From the NCBI GenBank assembly GCA_030652315.1, contig JAUSAX010000040.1, positions 1 to 34,889 of the forward strand: a stretch of DNA of 34,889 bases, given 5' to 3'. The first letter of the stretch is position 1, and each line of letters opens with the position of its first letter. Made by a program: the position numbers and the translations under genes. Below, one piece after another: positions 1 through 8,443 of this stretch. Origin of the DNA: Afipia sp. GTDB taxonomy: Bacteria > Pseudomonadota > Alphaproteobacteria > Rhizobiales > Xanthobacteraceae. The notes under the pieces were generated by a model that had not been told where the DNA came from, made no database searches, and saw nothing but the letters and a program-made list of their open reading frames with translations.

Positions 1-96
1 GATGCTGTCGACGATGATTTAGACCGGCAGATCTAAACAACGAAGCTGTTTTCATCCATTCCCTCGACGCGCGGCGCGGAAGGCCCGTGTCAGGAC

Positions 97-1248
97 ATGA
101 TGGGCGACCTGCTGCGCGCGCGTGGCTATGAAGTCGACGACTGGCATATCGACACCGACGATCTGAAGGACCTGCGCGGCTATGGCCCGATCGAGCATGA
201 TTTTTCCAAGGCTCGCACGGTGGTCGGGACCTATCGTCCGGCGCGCGAGGCGGGCCGCTCGCTGATCCTGCAAGGCCATTGCGATGTGGTGCCTGCCGGT
301 CCGCTCGACATGTGGGACACGCCGCCATTCACGCCGACTGTGAAGGACGGCTGGCTGTATGGACGCGGCGCGGGCGACATGAAGTCCGGGACCATCGCCG
401 CGCTTTATGCGCTGGATGCGTTGCGTGCGGCGGGGCTGAGGCCGACTGCGCGGATTCATTTTCAGTCCGTGATTGAGGAGGAGAGCACCGGCGTCGGCGC
501 GCTCTCGACGGTGCAGCGCGGCTATCGCGCGGACTGCTGTTTCATCCCGGAGCCGACCAACGGCAAGCTTGTGCGCTCGCAAGTCGGCGTGATCTGGTTT
601 CGTCTCAAGGTGCGCGGCAAGCCGGTGCATGTGTTCGAGGCGGGGGCGGGCGCCAATGCGATCAAGGCGGCGTATCACCTCGTTCAGGCACTTGAAGTGC
701 TGGAGGAGGAATGGAACAGGCGCGCGGCCAGCGACAGGCACTTCAAGGTCGTGAAGCACCCGATCAACTTCAATCCGGGAATCATCAAGGGCGGCGACTG
801 GGCCTCGTCGGTGCCGGCATGGTGCGACCTGGATTGCCGGATCGCGGTGCTGCCCGGCTGGTCGATCGCCGATCATCAGGCCGAGATCGTCGCCTGCGTC
901 GAGGCTGCCGCGAAAAAGCATCCCTTCCTGGCGAAGAACCCGCCCGCGGTGGAGTGGTCGGGCTTTCTGTCCGAGGGCTATGAGCTGACGGACGCCGGCG
1001 AGTCCGAGGCTGTGCTGCGCTCGGTCCACGAGACCGTCTATGGCGCGCCGATGAAGGAGCTGGCGTTCACGGCGCTGACCGATACGCGGTTCTATGGCCT
1101 CAATGCGAGCATCCCGAGCTTGTGTTACGGGGCGACCGCGGAGGCGATGCACGGTTTCAACGAGCGGGTCGAAATCGAGTCGCTGCGCAAGACCACACGG
1201 GCGATTGCGCTGTTCGTGGCGGGATGGTGCGGCGTGGAAGCCGTGTGA
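97..1248 (+). CDS. M20 family ArgE/DapE-type deacylase, 5' end disrupted or incomplete
   Basis: Zinc peptidase-like amidohydrolase of the acetylornithine deacetylase / succinyl-diaminopimelate desuccinylase family, expected to remove an acyl group from an amino-acid-type substrate in the cytoplasm. From ATG 97 (383 aa) the metal ligands are visible: GHCDVVP (His61, Asp63), GRGAGDMKSG (Asp94), the acidic run IEEES (127-129), PEPT (Glu152) and a late AMHGFNE histidine. The substrate specificity cannot be read. The frame is also open from base 1 to a TAA at 34-36, and both sides of that stop read like the family N-terminus (DAVDDDLDRQI, stop, then TTKLFSSIPSTRGAEGPCQD). The ATG at 97 therefore lies inside the conserved domain and has no clear ribosome binding site. 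The gene is either interrupted by a nonsense change or the TAA is a base error. The true start would lie before the window. Confidence 0.85.
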   Translation: MMGDLLRARGYEVDDWHIDTDDLKDLRGYGPIEHDFSKARTVVGTYRPAREAGRSLILQGHCDVVPAGPLDMWDTPPFTPTVKDGWLYGRGAGDMKSGTIAALYALDALRAAGLRPTARIHFQSVIEEESTGVGALSTVQRGYRADCCFIPEPTNGKLVRSQVGVIWFRLKVRGKPVHVFEAGAGANAIKAAYHLVQALEVLEEEWNRRAASDRHFKVVKHPINFNPGIIKGGDWASSVPAWCDLDCRIAVLPGWSIADHQAEIVACVEAAAKKHPFLAKNPPAVEWSGFLSEGYELTDAGESEAVLRSVHETVYGAPMKELAFTALTDTRFYGLNASIPSLCYGATAEAMHGFNERVEIESLRKTTRAIALFVAGWCGVEAV

Positions 1249-1330
1249 CCGTGAGTCTCGTGCGTTACTTTAACTGGCTCGCTGCCCCGGTAACGGCTTT
1301 ATGCATGACATTAACAAGAGGACCAGCAAC

Positions 1331-1729
1331 GTGACCCTGCTTGAAATGATCCAGTCGCGGCCGATGCCGTTCGCCGCCCTGATGGGCGTAACTTTCACGC
1401 AGGCCGAGAAGGACAAGGTGGTCGCGACCATGGTGGTGCGCGAGGACCTCTGCACGCTGGGTCACTCGATCCACGGCGGCGCGGTGATGGCCTTTGCCGA
1501 TTCCGTCGGCGCGGCGGCGACCATCATCAACCTGCCGCCCGACGCGAAGGGCACCACCACCATCGAGAGTAAGACCAATTTCACCGGCGCGGCCAAGGCG
1601 GGCGCGACCGTCACGGCGACCGCAACCCCCATCCATCTCGGGCGGCGGACCCACGTCTGGCAGACCCGGATCGAGACCGGCGAGGGCAAGCTGGTCGCGG
1701 TGGTCACCCAGACCCAGATGATCTTATGA
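1331..1729 (+). CDS. PaaI-family hotdog thioesterase
   Basis: Small hotdog-fold acyl-CoA thioesterase of the PaaI/YdiI type. The family signature is the stretch GHSIHGGAVMAFADSVGAAA, where the HGG loop and following helix form the CoA pocket and the acidic residue after it (Asp of FADS) acts in thioester hydrolysis. I chose GTG 1331 (132 aa) because AAGAGGA at 1315-1321 sits at the right distance; an in-frame ATG at 1301 would add ten residues but lacks a good ribosome binding site. It follows the M20 gene on the same strand after about 80 bases and may share its transcript. The physiological acyl-CoA is unknown. Confidence 0.85.
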   Translation: MTLLEMIQSRPMPFAALMGVTFTQAEKDKVVATMVVREDLCTLGHSIHGGAVMAFADSVGAAATIINLPPDAKGTTTIESKTNFTGAAKAGATVTATATPIHLGRRTHVWQTRIETGEGKLVAVVTQTQMIL

Positions 1730-1932
1730 TAAATTAACCCCGCGCGGCGAAATACTGCCCAATTCGGCCTCAAAACAGGCAGTTCCGCCGCTTGAACAAG
1801 TGACTGTGAGTTCTGCGGCGTTGCGCAATCGCGGCAGATTCGGATAGATCAGCCTCCAGATTTGAAGCGTGAAGAGAACAGGTCCTTCCTGCGGGCGCAG
1901 CATTGCGCATCGCTGACCGAGAAACGTCAAAG

Positions 1933-4900
1933 ATGAATGCGCTCGTCCGGATTGCCCTGAGCCGACCTTATACTTTCGTCGTGTTGGCACTTCTGCTGCT
2001 GATTGTCGGGCCGCTCGCAGCCTTGCGAACACCGACCGATATTTTCCCCGAGATCCGGATTCCGGTGATCGGCGTGGTCTGGTCCTATACCGGCCTGCCG
2101 CCGGACCAGATGTCGGGCCGCATCGTGACGCCGTTCCAGCGCGCGCTGACCACGACCGTCAACGACATCAAGCACATCGTCGCCAATTCCTACAACGGCA
2201 CCGGCGTCATCAAAATCTTCTTCCAGCCCAACGTCGATATCCGCACCGCCAACGCGCAGGTGACCGCGATCTCACAAACGATGCTCCGGCAGTTGCCGCC
2301 GGGCTCTACGCCGCCGCTGATCCTGAACTACAACGCCTCCACGGTGCCAATCGTCCAGCTTGCGCTGGCAGGCGAAGGACTGACCGAGCAGAATCTGTTC
2401 GATTTTGCCACCAATCAGTTGCGCACACCGCTGGTCACGGTGCCCGGCGCCGCGATTCCGTGGCCGTACGGCGGCAAGCAGCGTCAGATCCAGATCGATC
2501 TGAACCCAAGCGCGATGCAGTCGCTTGGCCTGTCGGGACAGGACGTCGCCAACGCACTGGCCGCGCAAAATCTCATCACGCCGGTCGGCACCCAGAAGAT
2601 CGGCACCTTCGAATACAACATCCGGCTCAACAACTCGCCGCTGAAGATCGAGGAGCTTGGCAATCTGCCGATCAAGGTCGTGAACGGGGCCACCGTCTAT
2701 ATCCGAGACGTGGCGACGGTGCGCGACGGCAATCCGCCGCAAACCAACATCGTTCACGTCGACGGCAACCGCTCCGTGCTGATGATGGTGCTGAAAGCCG
2801 GCGCGACATCGACGCTGGACATCATCTCCGGCGTCAAACAGAAGGTCGCCGATATCAAGGATACGCTGCCGGACGCGCTCAGGATCTCGTTCATCGGCGA
2901 CCAGTCGATTTTCGTGCGCGGCGCTATCAAGGGCGTGGCGTACGAGGGCGTACTGGCCGCGGTGCTGACCAGCATCATGATCCTGCTGTTCCTGGGAAGC
3001 TGGCGTTCGACCATCATTATCGCGATCTCGATCCCGCTGTCGGTGCTCGGCGCGATCATCTGCCTGGCCGCGATCGGCGAGACGCTCAACATCATGACGC
3101 TCGGCGGCCTCGCGCTCGCGGTAGGCATTCTGGTCGACGACGCGACCGTGACCATTGAGAACATCAACTGGCATCTGGAGCAGGGCAAGGAGGTCGAGGA
3201 ATCGATCCTCGACGGCGCGCGTCAGATCGTGACGCCCGCGTTCGTGTCGCTGCTGTGTATCTGCATCGTGTTCGTGCCGATGTTCTTCCTCACCGGCGTG
3301 TCGCGCTTCCTGTTCGTGCCGATGGCGCTCTCGGTGATGTTCGCCATGGTCTGGTCGTTCATCCTGTCGCGCACGCTGGTGCCGACGATGGCGAAGTACC
3401 TGCTGCACAAGCACGCCCATGACGAGCACGGCAATGCCGCGGAAAAGCCGCGCACCCGCAATCCGCTGGTACTGTTCCAGCGCGGCTTCGAAGCCAGGTT
3501 CGAGACATTCAGGGCGGGTTATCACGGCTTGCTGGAAATGGCGCTCGCTCACCGGCCGATATTCGTCACGGGCTTTCTCGCCTTCGTCGCGCTGTCGTTC
3601 CTGCTGGTGCCGTTCCTTGGCCGCAACTTCTTCCCGTCGGTCGATACCGGCCAGATCCTGATCCACGTCCGCAACCAGATCGGCACCCGCGTCGAGGAAA
3701 CCGCGAACCGGCTGGCCGAGATCCAGAAGGCGATCCGGCAGGTCATCCCGCCCGACAATATCGAGACCATGGCCGACAACATCGGGATGCCGAACAGCAG
3801 CATCAACATGACCTACAACAACACCGGCGTGATCGGTCCGCAGGACGGCGACATCCAGATCAAGCTGAAGGGCGATCACCGCCCGACCGACGACTACGTC
3901 CGCGAGTTGCGCGAGAAGCTGCCGCGCGAATTCCCCGGCGTCTCCTTCGCGTTCCTGCCCGCCGACATCGTCAGCCAGATTTTGAACTTCGGCGCGCCGG
4001 CCCCGATCGACCTTCAGGTGCGCGGCAATAACGCCGAGGGGAACTTCAAGTACGCCAACGACCTGCTGAGGCGGATCAGGCTCATTCCCGGCGTAGCGGA
4101 CGCGCGGATCCAGCAGTCGCCGAACAGTCCGGGCTTCAATGTCGATGTCGACCGGACCCGCGCGCAGTATGTCGGGCTGACGGCGCGCGACGTCACCAAC
4201 AGCATGGTCGTCAATCTCGCCGGCAGTTCGCAGGTGGCGCCGACGTTCTTCCTTAATCCCGAGAACGGCGTGTCGTATTCCATCGTGATGCAGACGCCGC
4301 AGTATCGGATCGACTCGCTGAACAAGCTCGAGGCGCTGCCGATTTCATCGGCGGGGATGGCGACGCCGCCGATCCTCGGCAGCATCGCCAACATCAGCCG
4401 CTCGACCTCCAGCGCCGTGGTGTCGCAATACGACATCCAGACCATGGTCCAGATCTATGCGACGCCGCAGGGGCGCGATCTCGGCGCGGTGGCGAAGGAC
4501 ATCAACAAGGTTATCGCTGACACCGCGAACGATGTTCCCAAGGGCAGCCGCGTGGTTCTGCTTGGGCAGGTGGAAACCATGAACAGCGCCTTCGCGGGGC
4601 TGCTGTTCGGCCTGCTTGGCGCCATCGTGCTGATCTACCTTCTGATCGTGGTCAACTTCCAGTCGTGGTCCGATCCGTTCGTGATCGTGTCGGCGCTGCC
4701 GGCGGCGCTGGCCGGAATCGTCTGGTTCCTGTTCGCGACCCACACCACGCTGTCGGTGCCCGCGCTGACCGGCGCGATCATGTGCATGGGCGTGGCAACG
4801 GCGAACTCCGTGCTGGTGATCGCTTTCGCCCGCGAGCGTTATGAGGAATTGGGCGACCCGATCGCCGCCGCGCTCGATGCCGGCTTTGTCCGGTTTCGGC

Positions 4901-5124
4901 CGGTGCTAATGACCGCGCTGGCGATGATCATCGGCATGACGCCGATGGCGCTGGGGCTGGGCGAGGGCGGCGAGCAGAACGCGCCGCTCGGACGCGCCGT
5001 GGTCGGCGGGTTGATTTTCGCGACATTTGCCACGTTGATGTTCGTGCCAGTGCTGTTCAGTATGGTTCACAAGAAGATGCCCGCAAAACCTGCGACGGCA
5101 CCGGAGATTGTTCATGCGACCTGA
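1933..5124 (+). CDS. RND-family efflux permease (HAE1/AcrB-like)
   Basis: Inner-membrane proton-driven pump of the resistance-nodulation-division superfamily, 1063 aa from ATG 1933, the normal length. Visible are the first membrane helix (YTFVVLALLLLIVGPLAA), two large periplasmic loops, the paired TM4 aspartates in GILVDDATVTIEN (Asp402, Asp403) and the RFRPVLMT segment of TM11. The TM10 position corresponding to AcrB Lys940 appears to be Ala957 (GVATANSVL against AcrB GLSAKNAIL), so the proton relay differs from AcrB. A TTG at 1903 would add ten unlikely residues. The stop overlaps the start of the fusion-protein gene. No TolC-like outer-membrane gene and no local regulator are present, so the pump presumably borrows a channel. 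Substrates are unknown. Confidence 0.93.
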   Translation: MNALVRIALSRPYTFVVLALLLLIVGPLAALRTPTDIFPEIRIPVIGVVWSYTGLPPDQMSGRIVTPFQRALTTTVNDIKHIVANSYNGTGVIKIFFQPNVDIRTANAQVTAISQTMLRQLPPGSTPPLILNYNASTVPIVQLALAGEGLTEQNLFDFATNQLRTPLVTVPGAAIPWPYGGKQRQIQIDLNPSAMQSLGLSGQDVANALAAQNLITPVGTQKIGTFEYNIRLNNSPLKIEELGNLPIKVVNGATVYIRDVATVRDGNPPQTNIVHVDGNRSVLMMVLKAGATSTLDIISGVKQKVADIKDTLPDALRISFIGDQSIFVRGAIKGVAYEGVLAAVLTSIMILLFLGSWRSTIIIAISIPLSVLGAIICLAAIGETLNIMTLGGLALAVGILVDDATVTIENINWHLEQGKEVEESILDGARQIVTPAFVSLLCICIVFVPMFFLTGVSRFLFVPMALSVMFAMVWSFILSRTLVPTMAKYLLHKHAHDEHGNAAEKPRTRNPLVLFQRGFEARFETFRAGYHGLLEMALAHRPIFVTGFLAFVALSFLLVPFLGRNFFPSVDTGQILIHVRNQIGTRVEETANRLAEIQKAIRQVIPPDNIETMADNIGMPNSSINMTYNNTGVIGPQDGDIQIKLKGDHRPTDDYVRELREKLPREFPGVSFAFLPADIVSQILNFGAPAPIDLQVRGNNAEGNFKYANDLLRRIRLIPGVADARIQQSPNSPGFNVDVDRTRAQYVGLTARDVTNSMVVNLAGSSQVAPTFFLNPENGVSYSIVMQTPQYRIDSLNKLEALPISSAGMATPPILGSIANISRSTSSAVVSQYDIQTMVQIYATPQGRDLGAVAKDINKVIADTANDVPKGSRVVLLGQVETMNSAFAGLLFGLLGAIVLIYLLIVVNFQSWSDPFVIVSALPAALAGIVWFLFATHTTLSVPALTGAIMCMGVATANSVLVIAFARERYEELGDPIAAALDAGFVRFRPVLMTALAMIIGMTPMALGLGEGGEQNAPLGRAVVGGLIFATFATLMFVPVLFSMVHKKMPAKPATAPEIVHAT

Positions 5125-6322
5125 TCAGGGCTCACCGGTGTCGCCGCGCAAGCTGAAGCTTTACGGCACCGTCGGTATCGGCGTGCTGGCCGTGGTGGTC
5201 GTCACCGGCATCATCACCCGCTCGAAGGGCGACGCCCAGCTCAAGGAATGGACCGATGCGCAGGCCGTGCCGTCGGTGGCGGTGACGCTGCCCGGGACCA
5301 AGCCGCTCAACGCCACGCTCGAACTGCCGGGCCGGCTGGAAGCCTATTCCCGCGCGCCGATCTATGCGCGGGTCAGCGGCTACCTGAAAGGCTGGAAGGC
5401 CGACATCGGCGCGCAGGTTAAAGCCGGGCAGGAACTGGCCGAAATCGAGGCTCCCGATCTCGACCAGCAGCTGCTGCAGGCGCGCGCCGATCTGGCCAAC
5501 GCGCAGGCCGCCGCCAAGCTGTCGGCTGCGACGCTGGCCCGGCGCAAGACGCTGCTGGCGTCGAATTTCGTTTCGCAGCAGGAGATCGACGAGCGCTCGG
5601 CGGACCTCGCCAGCAAGGAAGCACAGGTCAAGTCGCAGCAGGCCAATGTCGAACGCCTTGAGGCGCTCGCCGCCTACAAGCTCGTGACCGCGCCGTTCGA
5701 CGGCGTCGTCACCGAACGCAACACCGACGTCGGCGCGCTGATCAGCGGCGGCACCGGCGCGGGTGCCGCGATGTTCGTCGTGTCCAACGTCAGCAAGCTG
5801 CGGCTCTATGTGAACGTGCCGCAGACCTATCTGCCCGCCATCAAGATGGGCGCGAAGGCGACGGTGACGGTCCCGGAATATGCCGACCGCACCTTCCCGG
5901 CGACCATTGAGGCCTCCGCGCAATCGGTGGACGTGTCGTCCGGCACCACGCGGATGCAGCTTGCCATCGAAAACACCAAGGGTGAGCTGCGTCCCGGCGC
6001 CTTCGCCAACGTCAAACTGTCCCTGTCGAGCAACGTGCAGCCCCTGAGCATTCCGGCAAGCGCGCTGGTGTTCAACAGCAGCGGTCTGCGGGTGGCGACG
6101 GTCACTGCGGGGGACAAGGTGCTGTTCAAGACCGTGACCATCGCCCGCGACCTTGGCCGCGAGATCGAGATCGCCACCGGCCTGTCGCCGGATGACCGGA
6201 TCATCGTGACGCCGCTCGATGGCATCGCCGACGGCGATCAGGTCCGCATTGCGGGCGCCGGCAAGGATGGCAAGGACGGCAAGCCGCGGACCAGCTCCAA
6301 CAGCACCACCAAGACCGAGTAG
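5114..6322 (+). CDS. RND efflux periplasmic adaptor (membrane fusion protein)
   Basis: HlyD/AcrA-type adaptor, 402 aa from ATG 5114, linking the preceding permease to an outer-membrane channel. It has an N-terminal membrane anchor (about 13-33, no lipobox cysteine), a biotinyl-lipoyl half (SGYLKGWKADIGAQVKAGQ), an alpha-helical hairpin rich in Ala and Gln, the second lipoyl half (TAPFDGVVTERNTDVGALI), a beta-barrel and a short polar tail with GKDGKDGK. The start overlaps the permease stop by 11 bases, which implies translational coupling. The usual order in such operons is adaptor first; here the permease comes first. A perfect 6-bp hairpin (CACGCC, loop CCTC, GGCGTG) at 6326-6341 follows the stop but has no T tract. 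Confidence 0.9.
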   Translation: MRPDQGSPVSPRKLKLYGTVGIGVLAVVVVTGIITRSKGDAQLKEWTDAQAVPSVAVTLPGTKPLNATLELPGRLEAYSRAPIYARVSGYLKGWKADIGAQVKAGQELAEIEAPDLDQQLLQARADLANAQAAAKLSAATLARRKTLLASNFVSQQEIDERSADLASKEAQVKSQQANVERLEALAAYKLVTAPFDGVVTERNTDVGALISGGTGAGAAMFVVSNVSKLRLYVNVPQTYLPAIKMGAKATVTVPEYADRTFPATIEASAQSVDVSSGTTRMQLAIENTKGELRPGAFANVKLSLSSNVQPLSIPASALVFNSSGLRVATVTAGDKVLFKTVTIARDLGREIEIATGLSPDDRIIVTPLDGIADGDQVRIAGAGKDGKDGKPRTSSNSTTKTE

Positions 6323-6369
6323 CGCCACGCCCCTCGGCGTGTCACGCTGCGACGAATCTTGGAGGGTCC

Positions 6370-6831
6370 ATGCAGTCGCTTTTGGAGATGACCGGCAGCT
6401 TTCGGATCGGGCCGCATTTAATCGCGCTGGCAGTGGCTTACGTGCTGGCGCTGCCAATCGGCTGGAACCGGGAGAAGGCCGAGCGAAGCGCCGGCCTGCG
6501 GACATTTCCGCTGGTGGCGCTGGCGACCTGCGGCATCGTCCAGGCCACCGAACAGATCCTCGAAGGCCACCCCGAAGGCACCGCCCGCATTATCGAGGGC
6601 CTGATGACCGGCATGGGGTTCATCGGTGGCGGAGCGATCCTGAAAACCGAAAATTCGGTGCGCGGCACCGCCACAGCTGCCAGCCTCTGGGCGACCGGGG
6701 CCACCGGCGCGGCGGTCGGGCTCGGCGCTTACGACGTTGCCGTGGTGATCTCGCTGTTTACGTTCCTGACGCTCTGGCTGCTCGCCCCCTTCAAGCAGGA
6801 AGTCAAAGGCGAAGAAGAGGAGAAGAAGTAG
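6370..6831 (+). CDS. MgtC/SapB family membrane protein
   Basis: Short MgtC-type membrane protein (153 aa). The family hallmarks are present: REKAERSAGLRT at 34-45, GMGFIGGGAI at 81-90 and VRGTATAASLWATGA from 97, with four to five hydrophobic segments. It ends in a charged Glu/Lys tail. MgtC proteins are linked to magnesium limitation, acid tolerance and, in pathogens, intramacrophage survival by modulating the F-type ATP synthase; this short form lacks the C-terminal ACT-like domain of Salmonella MgtC. GGAGGG at 6361-6366 gives a strong ribosome binding site. It lies 47 bases behind the efflux genes, so cotranscription is possible, though the functions are not obviously related. Confidence 0.88.
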   Translation: MQSLLEMTGSFRIGPHLIALAVAYVLALPIGWNREKAERSAGLRTFPLVALATCGIVQATEQILEGHPEGTARIIEGLMTGMGFIGGGAILKTENSVRGTATAASLWATGATGAAVGLGAYDVAVVISLFTFLTLWLLAPFKQEVKGEEEEKK

Positions 6832-6920
6832 CGTCCCGGCGAAGTCCTGCGCGCAATCGCGCACAGGATACGTGAAGCCTTCGCGCCGATAACTGGCGCG
6901 GCCGACCGCCGGGATCGTGT

Positions 6921-7232
6921 CTACTTGCCGACCTTGCCCGGGTAGCCGGGACTGGACGTGCTGTCGCCAGGCAGACCGCTCGGGGACGCGCCGGTGCCGA
7001 TCGATCCGGGTGTCGAGGTGTTCGGCACCCCGGGCTGGTTGATGCCGGTATTGCGGCCGGTCGTTCCTGTGGGTGGCGCCGCCGATGGCGGCGGGGTCGC
7101 GGGCGAGACGCCCGGCGAGCCGGCTGCTGAACCGCCCGGCGAAGACGGCGGAGCAACCTGGGCGGAGGCCGCCAGCGTCGATGCCGCAAGCGACGCTGCC
7201 ACCAGCGCTGTTAGAAGCAATTTACGTCGCAT
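6921..7232 (-). CDS. Small secreted Pro/Gly/Ser/Thr-rich protein
   Basis: Unrecognised 103-aa protein. The first about 24 residues form a clear Sec signal peptide (MRRKLLLTALVAASLAASTLAASAQ). The mature part is low-complexity, dominated by Pro, Gly, Ser, Thr and Ala with no cysteine, and looks disordered. The ribosome binding site is good (GGAGG just upstream of the start on the minus strand). It converges on the mgtC gene; the 89-base gap holds two hairpins without T tracts (arms 6845-6854 with 6859-6868, and 6882-6887 with 6895-6900) that could serve both directions. Proteins of this composition are common in Bradyrhizobium relatives; no function is claimed. Confidence 0.72.
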   Translation of the reverse strand: MRRKLLLTALVAASLAASTLAASAQVAPPSSPGGSAAGSPGVSPATPPPSAAPPTGTTGRNTGINQPGVPNTSTPGSIGTGASPSGLPGDSTSSPGYPGKVGK

Positions 7233-7412
7233 TAGAACCTCCGTTGCTATTGGAAGCCCAACACATCGCGGCTTGTCCCGTTCCGGAATTTGCTATGACG
7301 TGTTCGCGAAGGCGTGCCGTAAAAATATTCACGGTGCCGCTGTTCACGTCTTGGAACCTTCACTGAAACCGAGCATTGTGATGTCCGTCGGTGTTGTCTG
7401 CCGGCTTTTGGG

Positions 7413-7673
7413 ATGAGCGTCATGCGTACCGTCGTCGCCCTCGCGTTTCTATGCGGTGTATCTGCGCCTTGCATGGCGCAGGAAATGTCACCCAACTTCT
7501 TGAAAAAAGAACCTTATTTCCTCTCGGCGTGGTCCGTCGTCTATGTCGATAACGGCACATGCGGGGTCGGTAAGGTGATGAAGGTGACGGGCGCGATCGG
7601 CGCGCTCCGCCGCAAGAAGGCCTGCGTCCCGATGGGACCGGAGCAGGCATCGCGGACATTCGCGACGCCCTGA
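7413..7673 (+). CDS. Small secreted hypothetical protein
   Basis: 86-aa protein with a signal peptide (MRTVVALAFLCGVSAPCMAQ from the second ATG at 7422; the first ATG is 7413). The mature part is about 60 residues, with two cysteines spaced like a disulfide pair (NGTCGVGKV and KKACVPM). The pattern VVYVDNGTCxxGKVxxVTG resembles small secreted rhizobial proteins catalogued as DUF6719, but I recall that family only loosely. It converges on the cupin gene with just seven bases between stop codons, so its 3' end has little room for a terminator. Confidence 0.65.
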   Translation: MSVMRTVVALAFLCGVSAPCMAQEMSPNFLKKEPYFLSAWSVVYVDNGTCGVGKVMKVTGAIGALRRKKACVPMGPEQASRTFATP

Positions 7674-7680
7674 TCGCCGG

Positions 7681-8238
7681 TTATCGGCGTCGTTTTCTCC
7701 AGAGTTCGACCAGCGGGCCCTGCTGTCCGTACACCGGATCTGTCTCCGGCAGGGCAACTTGCGGGATCATCCGGACTGCCAGGCGATAGTTCTCGGGCGT
7801 CGGGCGCGTGACCTGCATCTGCTGACCCGGCGGATAGGCGCCGACCACCGCGAAGTCGTCGCTGGCTGACAGGCATTGATGGCCGGTACCTGCTGGCAAA
7901 ATCGCGACGTCGCCCTTCCTGATTTCGAAATCCTCGCCGTGATCGCCGCCGAACCGGACCAGCGCGCGCCCGCGTGCGACGCCCAGTACCTCATGGACCG
8001 TTGCGTGATAGTGCAGATAGTCAAAGATGCCGTTGCGCCAGCTCTGACCCCAGCCGTTCGCGTGAAACATCTCTTCCATGGTCTGCTCAGGATCGCCGTT
8101 ATCGATGATCACCGCACCCTTGTAGATCAGGAACGGCAGCGGGTTGTTCGGGACCAGTCCATCATCGGGAAAGATGAAGGACACGGGTTTGACCTTGAAC
8201 GACGCCGTCGATGGTTCGGAGTTAGTGGTTGCTGGCAT
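7681..8238 (-). CDS. Cupin-domain protein (YjlB-like)
   Basis: 185-aa single-domain cupin. Motif 1 is YLHYHATVHEVLGVARG (His76, His78, Glu83) and motif 2 is LPAGTGHQ (His120), which together give a normal metal-binding set. The surrounding WRNGIFDYxHYHxxxHE pattern resembles the YjlB-type cupins of unknown activity. The small beta-barrel suggests a cytoplasmic enzyme or sensor; no signal peptide is seen. No strong ribosome binding site stands before ATG 8238. It is separated from the LivK-type gene upstream by about 200 bases and by that gene's terminator, so it is probably transcribed alone. Confidence 0.82.
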   Translation of the reverse strand: MPATTNSEPSTASFKVKPVSFIFPDDGLVPNNPLPFLIYKGAVIIDNGDPEQTMEEMFHANGWGQSWRNGIFDYLHYHATVHEVLGVARGRALVRFGGDHGEDFEIRKGDVAILPAGTGHQCLSASDDFAVVGAYPPGQQMQVTRPTPENYRLAVRMIPQVALPETDPVYGQQGPLVELWRKRRR

Positions 8239-8377
8239 GGGGTCTGGTCCATGGTTCCGTCATTCAGATGGGGATTTTGCCGGCGGCGAATACCTGCGCG
8301 GCGGGGGTGCGGAGAATAACGTCGCACCGGCGTCTATGTTCCGCGCGCAGCAGCCGGGCCGGGGCGGGTGCTTCATT

Positions 8378-8410
8378 AAAAAAGGGCGCCGCGAATGATC
8401 GCGACGCCCT
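8378..8410 (-). terminator. Rho-independent terminator of the LivK-type gene
   Basis: On the minus strand an 11-bp stem with one mismatch (AGGGCGTCGCG pairing with CGCGGCGCCCT around the loop ATCATT) runs directly into six T. It lies 33 bases past the stop of the binding-protein gene that ends at 8444. This is the clearest intrinsic terminator in the window. Confidence 0.85.
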
Positions 8411-8443
8411 GATGATGCAGATGGTCTGACGGCTTATGTTGCG

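Noticed and set aside
52..1152. 366-codon open frame antisense to the M20 gene
   Set aside because: Shadow frame; M20 motifs on the plus strand settle the coding strand.
2272..3879. 535-codon open frame antisense to the RND permease
   Set aside because: Composition typical of antisense shadows (Arg, His, Asp, Gln), while the permease reading is unambiguous.
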